DNA of 20,067 nt from Funneliformis mosseae (GCA_910592005.1 CAJVPP010001430.1:1-20067); one strand, 5' to 3'; positions 9,852 to 19,980 are shown, numbered from the stretch's first letter. Translations and numbers: made by a program. The notes: generated by a model not told the origin, from the sequence alone.

Positions 9852-10612
9852 TTTATATTATACATTATTATTAATAATTATATTTAATTATATTTAATTT
9901 CAGAAATCAAAAGAAAAAGCATTTTATTTGAATTATAATCAATTGAATTTTTCAGTTTTTTCAATTAATATTATTCTTTTTTTTAAAAAAAATTTTATAT
10001 TGTATATATTCAAATTATGTAATAATCAATTTTATAATTCAAATAAATTATTTTCATAAGAATTTCTATATATATTATACTAGAATTATCAAAGTTACTT
10101 AATATATAAAATTATTAAGATACAATTTTAATAACAATTCAAAAAAATGATTTTTATAAGAAAGAATAAAAATTCAATATAATAATAAAGTAAAAGCAGA
10201 AAAACTATTTTGATAATTATACTAATAATAAGATACTTTTAAATAATTTGAAGAATATTTTTGATGGTAATATTTATAAATAATTTATTAGAAAAAGATT
10301 TATTTAATGATAGATGAGATGTTGTATTTACAGTATCTTGTGATGGATATTAAATATTTAAATAAAAAACCAATTATTTTTGGATATTTCTTATAATAAA
10401 TAATAATCTTAATCCTTTAATAAGAGTTAAAAAAGAAACTTGTTGATTCCATTTTAATTTCTGGACTAAAATAACCTAAAGATTTTAATACATTTCTAAG
10501 ACTATTTTGTTGATAAAATAAAAGAATTAAAAAGTAAGTACTTATTTAAATACTTATTTATTTATTTTTATTAGTAAAATAAATTTAAAATTAGTTATTT
10601 TAATTATAGGGT
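9852..10612. other. AT-rich stretch between MITE and transposase relic
   Basis: No credible coding or RNA gene is visible. Base composition rises gradually in G/C towards 10600, where the transposase relic begins. Confidence 0.5.
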
Positions 10613-10765
10613 ATTACTTGCTATGATGCATATACTGAAAGTGAATTTATACTTCATGTTCATATAATTGCATAGACTGGTGACATTCTGGAATTTTCAA
10701 TATCACTGGTCATAATTCAATATTCTGTTGTAGATTTTGTAACATGAAAGAGTTTATTCAAATTC
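10613..10765 (+). pseudogene. Tnp2-family (CACTA/EnSpm-like) transposase relic
   Basis: Two frames carry pieces of one recognisable domain. The frame from 10613 reads ITCYDAYTESEFILHVHIIA, then a TAG stop where the family has tryptophan, then TGDI. A frameshift follows and the next frame reads GIFNITGHNSIFCCRFCNMK. Family knowledge: Tnp2-type transposases of fungi and plants have a segment of the form WTGDxPA...TGHNS..C.FC, whose cysteines form a metal site. At least one nonsense mutation and one frameshift rule out function. It ends in an A15 tract (10766-10780). No terminal repeats of the parent element were found. Only about 50 codons survive. Confidence 0.72.
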
Positions 10766-10935
10766 AAAAAAAAAAAAAAACTCAAATATATTCACTAAAT
10801 AAGATAAATGCAATAATTAATAAAGCAAAGCAAAAAAGTTATGATTAAAAAATAATCACAATATGAGCAAACTTTATTATTTTCAAAAATGGTAAATAAG
10901 CGGCAAAAATGCTAAAGATACAAGTAAAAACCGCA

Positions 10936-11234
10936 TCACGGCCATAGCATAAATGATTCATTCTCGATGCGATCATAATTACCGATTCCGTGAAAATCAG
11001 ACGCTTCAGCATATAGAATGGTGAGACACTGCTTATTGAACTCATTTATCCGCCTCGTGTAAGTAAAACAAAAAATCAAACGAAATATAACATTCAAACA
11101 AATCTAACTTACCTTTGCATCACGGATCCAAACTGCTAAACAAATTGAGATATGATGATTAATACACACTGCCATTTCGAATTCTTTCACATATGCTTAC
11201 ATAATCATATATTTCCATGGGTATTTTGGACATA
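10936..11234 (-). pseudogene. Minus-strand coding relic, family unknown
   Basis: An ATG at about 11234 on the minus strand opens MSKIPMEIYDYVSICERIRN. Further along, an exon-like piece ends AAAG|gtaagt at 11113/11112. A 59-base intron with a cacgag acceptor joins it in frame to 11053, giving QFGSVMQRRINEFNKQ and then LTILYAEASDFHGIGNYDRI, until a TGA at 10938-10936. The residue mix is that of a real soluble protein. The first and second pieces would need a 32-base intron, which is too short to trust. The early stop and the neighbouring transposon debris suggest a decayed gene or element. I do not recognise the family. Confidence 0.33.
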
Positions 11235-11651
11235 TTGCTGTTCTTGTTATATATTGGCATTTGAATCTTTGCAAGAAAATCTTTGTGCAACGCGAGTATA
11301 ATAGGCGCAGCTCACCTGAACTTTTAAACGAATATTTGTGCAGTATATCCAATAAATTTCGGATTCTTGGCATTGCGATACAAAAATCAGAACAAGAAGT
11401 ATATCTCTTTCCTATTGGTTCTCAATACAAAGGTGGAGTGGTATGGAATATAATAATAGTAAGAGTGACTCGGAAGCATTCCATTGTTTATATTTTTACA
11501 TCATTGCTAACCTCACGAATTTGTCATTTCTATAGGGCACCTTGCTCTTAATGAAGTTTTAATCGTGTATTCCGTCAACTGCCAATTATCCTCTGATACT
11601 AGCACTTTGATTAGCTCAAGAAGAATGGGTGGCGCTTGGCCTACAAAATAA
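11198..11651 (+). pseudogene. Start of a decayed plus-strand gene (two exon-like pieces)
   Basis: An open frame without its own ATG runs to 11432. It includes SSPELLNEYLCSISNKFRIL and GIAIQKSEQEVYLFPIGSQY. A GT-AG intron (11433-11535, ending tttctatag) joins it in frame to HLALNEVLIVYSVNCQLSSD, ending in TAA at 11649-11651. The join preserves the frame (AAA G|GG CAC), which favours a once-real gene. It lies directly before other plus-strand relics leading into a kinase relic, so I infer it was the upstream part of the same gene. No start codon is visible and the frame closes early. Confidence 0.42.
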
Positions 11652-11700
11652 CACGTTAGGAAAGAATTTTTAACAGAAGTAAATCAGTACAACTTTATTG

Positions 11701-12050
11701 AACATGAGAGATTCAAGAAACCACAATTTTTTTAAAGATATAATAATTGTTGTTGAAACCAATGTCTACACTGCTATGGAAGTCAATATATTTGGTGTAT
11801 TGATGAAAAAATACAAGTATGCGAGGCAGAAGGATTCTGGCCTCTCTACAAATGACCCTTTCGTACCAGATTACACTTGTCGTCTTAAAATTAACGATAA
11901 TCTCATGAAGAAATCTTGGTAATCGAAATGCAAGATTTTAGTGGCCCATTCACATCATATAATCGAGAAAATTTACAATTATATGTCATCATTACTACTT
12001 CAATATGTAATTATTTTGAATCACTTGTTCCTGTATCGACCAATAAATAA
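11701..12050 (+). pseudogene. Middle part of the decayed plus-strand gene
   Basis: The frame reads FKDIIIVVETNVYTAMEVNI and continues to DYTCRLKINDNLMKKSW, then hits TAA at 11920-11922. A two-base shift restores a coding-like frame from 11925: EMQDFSGPFTSYNRENLQLY, then CNYFESLVPVSTNK, stopping at 12048-12050. The two pieces read as one interrupted protein. I infer it is the region upstream of the kinase domain in a Crinkler-like or related large fungal protein, but I see no motif that fixes the family. Confidence 0.45.
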
Positions 12051-12189
12051 TCGTACGGAGCTTCTCATTTCACATCCGAATTCATCGTGTTTCAACCAAT
12101 CCACCAGTGCTTAAATAATACGCATATTTGGCTCAGTTAGCAGAGGAAGGTTCCACATCTCCCCATCATAACATAGTAGTATGAGATAA

Positions 12190-12806
12190 ACTTTAGCTTT
12201 ACAGCAAAGTCAGCAAAATTCTGGAGGTGGTCAGATTTCCAGAAGTTTGAGTAATTCTCGTTATAACTTGAGAAATGTATCGAGAACGTCTGGTAACCAG
12301 GGATCACAAGATCCAACGGAACCGGTTATTGATTGTTCTGAATTTAAGTTTGAGCGTTCCTTAGGCAATGGGCAAACCGGAGGGACTTACCGATATGAAT
12401 TCCATGGGTAAACAATAGCTCTGAAAGCTTTAGATCTATATAAGAATAGAAAATTATTTTATAATATGCAAAATGAAAACGAAATATACAAACGTTTTTA
12501 AGTTTAAGGAATATATCCCAAAATTGGTATGTTATGGTTATTATGGGGGTGGAATGTACTATGTTATGGGTATGAAATTGATGGTACTATTTTGAGTTTC
12601 CGTAAGATAGAGAAATGGCAAAATAATAAGGCTCTCAATGCATTCATAGTCAAAACATTCTTCACAATGATATTCGAAAAGAAAATATCTTAGTTAATGA
12701 AAAAGGCGATATATATTTTATTGATTTTGGGAAGTCAATTGTAACTGATAAAAAGAAGCTATTTCTTCAAGAGAAATCTGAATTATCCCGTTTATTAGGA
12801 TGCTAA
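12190..12806 (+). pseudogene. Decayed protein-kinase domain, probably Crinkler-associated type
   Basis: The kinase landmarks appear in order but in several frames. A Ser/Asn-rich linker (QQNSGGGQISRSLSNSRYNL) leads to a glycine-rich loop SLGNGQTGGTYRYEFHG. A TAA follows at 12409-12411, then IALKALDLYKN with the likely ATP-binding lysine. A second TAA lies at 12499-12501. A shifted frame gives PKLVCYGYYGGGMYYVMG, and a further frame carries the catalytic loop IHSQNILHNDIRKENILV (HND in place of HRD) and the metal-binding DFG in IYFIDFGKSIV. It ends at a natural-looking C-terminus, SELSRLLGC, with TAA at 12804-12806. The two stops and at least two frameshifts make it non-functional. Short C-terminal kinases of this kind are found fused to Crinkler-type modules and are very numerous in Rhizophagus; that link is from family knowledge and is inference here. 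Confidence 0.72.
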
Positions 12807-12926
12807 TTAATATTTACTATGCAAAATTCACAAATATCATTAGCTAGTTTTTTTAAAAGTTAAATTGTAATTTGCATGCTTACGCGACTGAAGTAATACT
12901 ATTTATTGTCCCCAGGTTTTTCTAAT

Positions 12927-13263
12927 TGCAACTTTTATAATGAGCAGAACTTGGAAAGTAGGATCGTTATTCACTCACAATGTGACACAGTAACGGAATT
13001 ACATAAATATTTCGATTATTTTTTTCCGACTTTGCTTTTTCTTGGCAAAAAATTTCCCACAAAAAAATGAATTGGTCAAACTGCATGATTCAAGAATTCC
13101 TGAAGCGTACTAAAAATATAACTCAATAGCTATAGGAGGACGTGATTCGGATGATGTAATATTCATACCAATTAATACAACTAGTCATCAAAGTATGATC
13201 ATGATACGATCTCTACCCATTCAGAAAATCATTATCATCAATTATATCTCATTTATTTGTTAA
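12927..13263 (+). pseudogene. Second plus-strand relic next to the kinase relic
   Basis: One frame (12927-13070) reads CNFYNEQNLESRIVIHSQCD and then ELHKYFDYFFPTLLFLGKKF before TGA. A neighbouring frame continues the sense with NELVKLHDSRIPEAY, an in-frame TAA, then YNSIAIGGRDSDDVIFIPIN and so on to TAA at 13261-13263. The kinase relic already ends properly at 12806, so this is likely another broken gene or a second fragment, not the kinase tail. I do not recognise the family. It ends only 33 bases before the end of the TTC27-like gene that reads the other way. Confidence 0.4.
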
Positions 13264-13296
13264 ATATATTTAATTAAAAAAATTTTCTAATAAATA

Positions 13297-15840
13297 TTAT
13301 TCACTTAATTCATTTGCCACTTCTTTTAGCTTATCATGCATTGGTGTGCCCTCAAAAGAATTTTTTGTCCTTCCTATCAAACTCTTCAATAAACTCTTTG
13401 CCTGATATTTCCAATCTTTACAAACGATTTTTTCGATTTCTAAACCATCATCATTAGAGTCTATTTTACGTAAAACTTTCTTTTCACCAAAATTTTGATA
13501 CGCTTCTACAACTTCTAATGCAGCATTTGCTACTTTTTCAAATACATCGTACGAATTCCCTAAATTTGGATCACGTAAAACGCTTCGATATGCTTTCAAA
13601 TACGCTTCGAGAGCTTCGTCGTATTCCTTCTTCCAAAACCAAAATTTAGCACAGAGACGCCATATATGTTGATTGGAGGTAATTCGAGAAGTAATAGTTT
13701 CGGTCAATAATTTTTCAAGTCTTGGAGCCAATTGAGAGGCACTATTTTGACGAGCATCTTGAATACCTTGCGTAACAGCATTTACTAAAAGTTCAAGAAC
13801 TTGTAAATCAACGCAAGAATCCTTTTCCTTTTCCCACCTTAAATCAACAACACGTTGCATAGCTCTTATAGCTTCGGCAAATTCACCAATATCAATAGCT
13901 GTATACAGATAATTTGTCCATATTTTCCAACTATCATAATTTAATCTCAATCCCTGTTGTAATGAATTATAAGCATCAGGCTTACGTTTTTGTTTCAAAA
14001 ATATCGATGCCAAATTATTCCAAGCTTCAGAATTTTCGGGATCAATAGCTATAGTTCGTGAAAAAGCTTGTATAGCGGTTTCCCATTCCTTCACATGCAT
14101 TGCAGCACATCCCTGCACAAACCATGAATTTTCAAAAAGGGGATTTATCTGAAGAGCATTTGCGTAACACTCAATAGATTTTCGATATTCTTCACGTTTA
14201 TACCAATATCCACCAAGAGATCGCATAGCACGAGCGAATCGATTGCCGGAAATTTCCCATGCATGTTCCCAATGTTTTGGATCCTTTTCGACGTCACCCA
14301 AAAGACAATAAAGTTTTGGTGAATTTGGTGTTATCTTTAATTGTTCATGTATTATCTTTTTAGCCTCCACTTCTTTTTCAAGCATAATATAACAGTTGAT
14401 TACATCTTCCCACATTTCTAATCGTTCAAATATCTGCAGAGCCGAACGAACAACACCTATGGACAAATATTGCACAGCAAGTTCCTTTTCCATATCCCAT
14501 TTTGATGGCAATAAAATTTGATAAAAATATGCCATTCGTTCTTTTGCACTAGAAAGTTCAAGAGGAAATTGATCCACTAGTGCTTGAAGTTGAAGAGCAG
14601 AACGTTCAACCGTTCGACTCTTTTCTTTTTCAAGACGTGATCTTAGTAATAATGCCATGGTGTATACCATCCAATTGTTTGGATTTTCTAAAACACGAGA
14701 GACATACGGCACCATTAGTTCTGTGGTAATACCATGTGAAGGATTAGTATTCTTTACATTTAAACAAAAAGCAAGCAACAGACATTGATCAATAATTTTA
14801 AGGTTCTTTTGATTTTGAAGATCAAAATCTACTACATCATCATTTTGATTAGAAAATTCGATTTTTTCCAGTAAGGTGTCATCATTCAATCTTAAGTTAT
14901 CCGGAAGTTTTTTTCTTGAGTCACTTTCATCCGGAAATTCCTCTTTAGATTTGGCAACGACTAATAATTGTGATATATCAGACGTTTGAAATTTTGTTCT
15001 TTTGCCTAATGCACCAGTTACTTTCCATTGAAGTTGGCTCGATTTTTGTGCATTTAAAAAATGTTGAAATGCTAAAGAATCTTGGCCATAATAATGATAT
15101 ACAAGACCGAATTCTATATGATATCTAGCGTAAATATCTGAATTCGTTGAAATAAGTTTACTCTCAAAAGTTTTCAGATATTGCAACATTAAGTCGTGTA
15201 AAGAGCCGGCAACATTATCAAGAATACGCTGTTGAAGGAACAAAACTCTCTGTCCCCACCATAATGAAGTTTTTAGATCAGTAAAAAGTTGTTCGTTATC
15301 TACTAAAATAATTCTTGAAATTAAAAGATACAAAGCTCGAGGTACTAAATGATAAGCTTCTTCACCATCTGTAGATAACGATTCTAGAGCTTTCTTGTTT
15401 AATTCATCAGAATTATATTTGTCCCTTATAATTGTTGGTAAAATATCTCGTGGTTCGAGATCTAAATTCGGTCCAGTCCAAGAAGTTTGTATAAAGGCAT
15501 TCAAACAAGCAACTGCAACGCAGAGCAAATTAAGCTGTTTAAGTAATTGATTTTGTTGTGATTCTAATTCATGTAAACTAGATGAAATATATTTCTTGAT
15601 CCTATTAGATATGTATACATTTATGTCTAAGTTTCCTGTAAAATTTTTGACAAAATCATCCTCTGCTGATAATTCCGTTCCTAAGATTTGTTTTGTTATA
15701 TCGCAAGTCAAACTTTCCCTATATTGACCATCAAGGATTTTAGATATTAAAATTTCAGTTGAATTTTGTGAACTTTCATGTGTAGAATTTCCCAATATTA
15801 ATGACCATTCTAACGTTTCAATAAGATTTGAAGTAGTCAT
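13297..15840 (-). CDS. TTC27: TPR protein of the TTC27 / Emw1 family
   Basis: This is an intact single-exon gene of 847 residues, near the family's usual 840-900. The frame is open four codons upstream, but that begins with TTG; the first ATG is at 15840 (MTTSNLIETLEWSL). The N-terminal two thirds are a long helical domain without clear motifs, with an acidic, poorly conserved stretch around residues 280-330. TPRs lie at about residues 540-700: GYWYKREEYRKSIECYANAL, then FENSWFVQGCAAMHVKEWET and DPENSEAWNNLASIFLKQKR, then WKIWTNYLYTAIDIGEFAEA. The GYWY...INPL...WF..GCA...AWNNL...IW.NY order is the signature of TTC27 and yeast Emw1. Family knowledge: Emw1 is essential in yeast and needed for cell-wall integrity; TTC27 proteins act as co-factors in assembling large complexes. 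It is the most G/C-rich, best-preserved coding region here, consistent with an essential gene. A palindromic E-box lies upstream. Confidence 0.92.
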   Translation of the reverse strand: MTTSNLIETLEWSLILGNSTHESSQNSTEILISKILDGQYRESLTCDITKQILGTELSAEDDFVKNFTGNLDINVYISNRIKKYISSSLHELESQQNQLLKQLNLLCVAVACLNAFIQTSWTGPNLDLEPRDILPTIIRDKYNSDELNKKALESLSTDGEEAYHLVPRALYLLISRIILVDNEQLFTDLKTSLWWGQRVLFLQQRILDNVAGSLHDLMLQYLKTFESKLISTNSDIYARYHIEFGLVYHYYGQDSLAFQHFLNAQKSSQLQWKVTGALGKRTKFQTSDISQLLVVAKSKEEFPDESDSRKKLPDNLRLNDDTLLEKIEFSNQNDDVVDFDLQNQKNLKIIDQCLLLAFCLNVKNTNPSHGITTELMVPYVSRVLENPNNWMVYTMALLLRSRLEKEKSRTVERSALQLQALVDQFPLELSSAKERMAYFYQILLPSKWDMEKELAVQYLSIGVVRSALQIFERLEMWEDVINCYIMLEKEVEAKKIIHEQLKITPNSPKLYCLLGDVEKDPKHWEHAWEISGNRFARAMRSLGGYWYKREEYRKSIECYANALQINPLFENSWFVQGCAAMHVKEWETAIQAFSRTIAIDPENSEAWNNLASIFLKQKRKPDAYNSLQQGLRLNYDSWKIWTNYLYTAIDIGEFAEAIRAMQRVVDLRWEKEKDSCVDLQVLELLVNAVTQGIQDARQNSASQLAPRLEKLLTETITSRITSNQHIWRLCAKFWFWKKEYDEALEAYLKAYRSVLRDPNLGNSYDVFEKVANAALEVVEAYQNFGEKKVLRKIDSNDDGLEIEKIVCKDWKYQAKSLLKSLIGRTKNSFEGTPMHDKLKEVANELSE

Positions 15841-15927
15841 TGGAAATTTCAAAAAATCGTTTTTCGATCAGCATAATGAGATTATATAGGAAAAAAAGAT
15901 TCCGATCATATGATTTTATTAATTAAT

Positions 15928-15941
15928 ATATCACGTGATAT
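15928..15941. promoter_or_regulatory. Palindromic E-box (ATATCACGTGATAT)
   Basis: A perfect 14-base palindrome centred on CACGTG lies 88 bases upstream of the TTC27-like start codon, in otherwise A/T-rich DNA. TCACGTGA is the preferred site of Cbf1/USF/TFE-type bHLH factors in fungi and animals. Its spacing fits a proximal promoter element. Function is inferred. Confidence 0.55.
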
Positions 15942-16218
15942 TATTCAATCATTCAATCAAACATTTTTAGTATAAAAATTTTTCCGTTTATTTTTGAAAT
16001 ATTTTATATAATTTATATTAATCATATTTTTTTTAACAACTTAAAGTATAAAATTGTATTATTAATTATTTATTTATAATTATAAATTTTATATAATATA
16101 TTTTAATTAATACTTAAATAATTATTTATTCAATTTACTAATTTTGTTAAAATTTTATCATATAATTCAAAAATTAGTTCGACTAAATTTTAGTATCATT
16201 ATTTATCTCTTAAATTAT
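15942..16218. other. Upstream edge of AT desert 2
   Basis: This holds the distal promoter of the TTC27-like gene and then falls into near-pure A/T DNA. No gene is visible. Confidence 0.5.
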
Positions 16219-16342
16219 CTAGCAAGCAAATTTGTTTACAATATAAAAAAAAAGAACTTTTAAATAAAATAAATATTAATTTTAATAATATAATTATTAT
16301 ATGAAAAATATAGTTTAATATATAATTTATTAAATTTATTAG
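16219..16342 (+). repeat. Diverged tandem repeat, copy 1
   Basis: This aligns by eye with 16601-16732 through ctagcaagcaaatttgttta / ctaacaagtaaatttattta, then ttaattttaataatataa, then aaaatatagtttaatatata. The period is about 385 bases. Similarity probably extends further downstream in both copies (aattataatattaat... / ttctattataattaatatt...), with extra sequence in copy 2. Confidence 0.62.
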
Positions 16343-16600
16343 AAGATATTTTAAAAAATATTAAAAAGTTTTTTAAAATAATTCAATTTTAAAATTAAGT
16401 TATAAAAGTTAATTCAATCACTTTATTATTAAAATCATAATATTCATAATAAATTATAATATTAATATAATATTATATTATAATTAATATTGTTAATAAT
16501 AAATTTTAAGGTTAATAATAAAATTTTTAAAATTACAACTTTTAACTTATAAGTAACTTTAAATTTTTTATTATATAATTAAAAAAATAAAATTACTATT

Positions 16601-16732
16601 TCTAACAAGTAAATTTATTTACAAAATTAAAAAAAAGTATTAATTTCTTAATAAAATATTAAATATTAATTTTAATAATATAATAATTATATAAAAAATA
16701 TAGTTTAATATATATTTTATCAACTTTATTAA
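16601..16732 (+). repeat. Diverged tandem repeat, copy 2
   Basis: Partner of the copy at 16219-16342. Copy 2 seems to carry an extra segment at about 16815-17060, which contains a chance 71-codon A/T-rich open frame without an upstream coding signal. Confidence 0.6.
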
Positions 16733-17270
16733 AAAAATTATAAGTTTATTAAGAAGTTTTTAATAATTTAATTATAAAATAAGTTTTAAAAAATTTGTTA
16801 TAATAATTTTTCAAAAATTTCATAAAGATCTATATGTTTACAAATTGATTGAATCATTTTATTATGATAGTAACATTGATTATATAATATTCATTTACTA
16901 TAAGTTTATACCTTTTACCCCTTATCTTATAATAATTTTATATTATATTATATATATTAAGACCTTTCAATTACTTTTATCTTCTAAGTATTATATAATA
17001 AATCTCAATATTCTTACTAATAATAGTTATAAAATTTTCTTAATAAATTATAAAAATTAAAAATTATAGTTATTTTTATAATAAATTTTATAATATTCTA
17101 TTATAATTAATATTATTAAAATAAATTTTTAGTAAGTTTATCAAGATTAATGATAAATTTTTTAATATAAAAATAAATAAATTTAGATTTTTATTAGTCT
17201 AAATGGATCAAATCAGGTTAAAAATCATATTAAATAATTAAAAAATAGTTTTGTTAAAATATTTAAATAT

Positions 17271-17370
17271 CTAAAGATTAATAAATGATATATTATAGCT
17301 CATTAAATTTATCTCTATTTAACAAATCAAATGATAGTTATTTCATTTTAAATATATTAATATTGATAAA
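17271..17370 (+). repeat. Direct repeat with about 188-base period, copy 1
   Basis: This aligns with 17459-17557. Both begin cta.agatt and share tatagct.att.aatt.atct and then atagttatt.attttaaat..attaatattgataaa. Substitutions are scattered, with few gaps, as in an old tandem duplication. Confidence 0.65.
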
Positions 17371-17458
17371 ATTATGTTTTATTTTATATTTATATATTAA
17401 TCTATAATATGTATTCTAAATTTTTTATATAAAAATTAAATGAATTATATTTTATTAA

Positions 17459-17557
17459 CTAGAGATTTAAAATTTATAAAATATAGCTTATTTAATTCAT
17501 TTCTATAAAAGAAATTAAATAGTAGTTATTTATTTTAAATGGATTAATATTGATAAA
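17459..17557 (+). repeat. Direct repeat with about 188-base period, copy 2
   Basis: Partner of 17271-17370. It is followed by an inverted repeat with 9-base arms (17592-17600 and 17616-17624, agattagat / atctaatct) inside an unusually less A/T-rich patch (about 17580-17710). Confidence 0.62.
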
Positions 17558-17719
17558 GATATTAAATTTTGAATTTTTTAATTAAAAATTCAGATTAGAT
17601 CAGATTAAGTACTTCATCTAATCTAACAAATTTTTTAGATTGACCCATTGAGTTACTTGACTTATTAAGTTAAATTCAGAATTATAATTAAAGAGCTTGA
17701 GAATGCTTTTAATCATAAT

Positions 17720-18360
17720 TTTATCTAGTTATTATTTTCTATATTTATCATTTTTTTATATTCTATTAATTTATTATTTTCTTTATATTTTATTATATTT
17801 TTATAGTATTTTTATTATTTCATTAAATTTCTTATTATTTTATTAAATCTTTATAATTTTTATTATTCTATTAAATTTTCATAATTTTATTAAATCTTCA
17901 TATTTGATATTTTTTATATTAGATTCTTCATTTAATTATTTTTTTTTATTATCAGTTTCTTTAAATTTTTAAATAAAAAATTAAAAATTTTATTTTTAAA
18001 ATATGTTTTTTTTATAATTATTATTTTAAGAAATTTTTAAAATATAAATGAATATTTATTATAAAAAACAAATTATATAATTTCAAAAATTATTATAATT
18101 CTAGAATAATAAATTATTGATTATAAAAAAACAACCTATTTTTATTTATAAAAAATTAGTGACAATTAATTCTATTATTTCTTAATATTTTTTTTCTATA
18201 ATTTTTATTATTTCTAATATTTATTCTATATTTTTTATTATTTTTTTCTAAATTTTCTATTATTTTTATTTATAATTTCTATTATTTCTAATATTTCTTT
18301 TCTATATTTTCTATTATTTTTAATATTTTATTTCTATTATATCTAATATTTTTTTTAAGG
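17720..18360. repeat. Degenerate short T-rich tandem repeats
   Basis: Two clusters of imperfect short units are seen: attttattaaatctttataatttttatt-like units at about 17760-17910, and ttctatattttctattatttctaatattt-like units at about 18175-18350. They are strand-asymmetric, T-rich on the plus strand. No coding is visible. Confidence 0.55.
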
Positions 18361-18800
18361 TTTTATTATATATTATTTTTTTTTATTATGATATTATATA
18401 TTTTATTTTACATCTTTAAAATATATTAATAATTATATAATTTATTATTATTTATTTTTGATTAATTAATTTATCTATATTATTTATTAAATTATTCTTT
18501 TTCTTCTTATTATTTTGAATAAATAAATTTATTAATATTTTATAATTATTTTTTTTCTATATTATAATAGGTAAAATTTTTATTAAATATTTTATTTAGC
18601 AATCTTAATGTTAATATTATTTCCTTAAAGGTCTTTTTATAGAATAATTAATTAATTTAATTTTCTAAAATAATTATATAAATTTTAGATATTAATTTAA
18701 TTTTTGGTATTCTTTAAATTATAAATATAAAATTGTTTTTAAAATTTTAAAAAACTTAAAATATTTTAATATCTAATTATTTTATCATATTATAATATAT

Positions 18801-18888
18801 GTAATAATAGTATTTTTAAATTTTTAAAATTCATAATTATTAATATATATTAACTTTAATTTTTTAATTTTAAAAAATAATTTATTAT
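18801..18888 (+). repeat. Dispersed AT-rich repeat, first copy
   Basis: This aligns closely with 19981-20067: both read aataatagta, then aaatttttaaaatt, then ataattattaatatatattaa, then ttttttaatttt and aataa.ttattat. A similar flank (aatattttaatatcta at about 18759 and 19908) lies upstream of both, so the repeat unit is longer and starts near 18715 and 19860. Confidence 0.68.
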
Positions 18889-19540
18889 TTAATAATTACA
18901 AAAATATAAAATTTAGTTTATTAGATTTACTATATTTAAATAATAGTATTTTTATATTTTTATAATTGATAGATAATAAGATATTTGAGTTTAAAATTTT
19001 AATTTTTTTTATAATAATTTATTATTTATTTATCTTTAAAAAATTACTAGTTAATTATATTTTTTTTTTATTTTTACTTAAAAAATACCATAAAATTTAT
19101 TATAAAATTATTAATTTTTTTAATAATTTACTTTAAAATATTTAAAAATAATTAAAAATGATTGTAATTAATAAATAAAATTGTTTACAAATTTATAAAT
19201 AAAACAGTTGAAGGAATAACAATCTATTTAAATTTTATATTAATTTAATACTTGCAGATTTATTATATTTCTTAGTAATACTTCAACTTTATTTTTATAG
19301 TATATATTAAGTTAAGTTTATTTTATTAATTATTTAATATATTTTTATATTTTTATTAAGACTCATTACTTTTCTAATAAAGGTAAATAGAAAAGTTAAC
19401 TTTATCTCATTAATCAAATAATGAATTTATATAATAAAAAGTATTATTAACTAAGTATAAATTAATCTTTTGCAACTATTTATAAATACTTAAACTATTT
19501 TCAACTATTTAAATTCTTTATATATATTTATAAATTTTTT

Positions 19541-19610
19541 AATTATTTATAAACTAATTATATAATATTATATTGATTTGCTGTATTAATTTAAAGTCTT
19601 TAAAATATTA
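19541..19610 (+). repeat. Dispersed AT-rich repeat, copy 2 (partner in desert 1)
   Basis: Same-orientation partner of 7751-7818, about 11.8 kb away across four gene regions. See that entry for the aligned blocks. Confidence 0.55.
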
Positions 19611-19980
19611 TTGTATTTATTATTATATTTTATATGAAAATAATTATTGATGTTATAATAAATTTTCACTTATAATTCTTTAAGTAATTTTTATAATCTT
19701 TATGTGAAATTATTTTAAGTTACTATCCTTATATAATATTATGTATTTTTAGTTAATTATTTATCTATTATGATTTTTGTTTAATGTTATTTTTTAACTA
19801 TTTGATTTTTTAAGTTTATAATTTGTAATAATATATTTTTATAAATTTTTAATATTATCTCTTAAAGTGTAAATATAAATTGCCTATAAAATTTATAGAA
19901 AAATTATAATATTTTAATATCTAGTGATTATACAAAGATGAAATAAAAATTTATTAAATTTATCATATTAAGATCTATCT

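Noticed and set aside
15841..15852. Four extra N-terminal codons for the TTC27-like protein
   Set aside because: The extension starts with TTG; the ATG at 15840 is the first usable start.
16845..17060. 71-codon plus-strand frame in AT desert 2
   Set aside because: Its content is almost only Ile, Tyr, Leu and Asn, as expected from A/T-rich chance sequence, and it lies in a diverged repeat.
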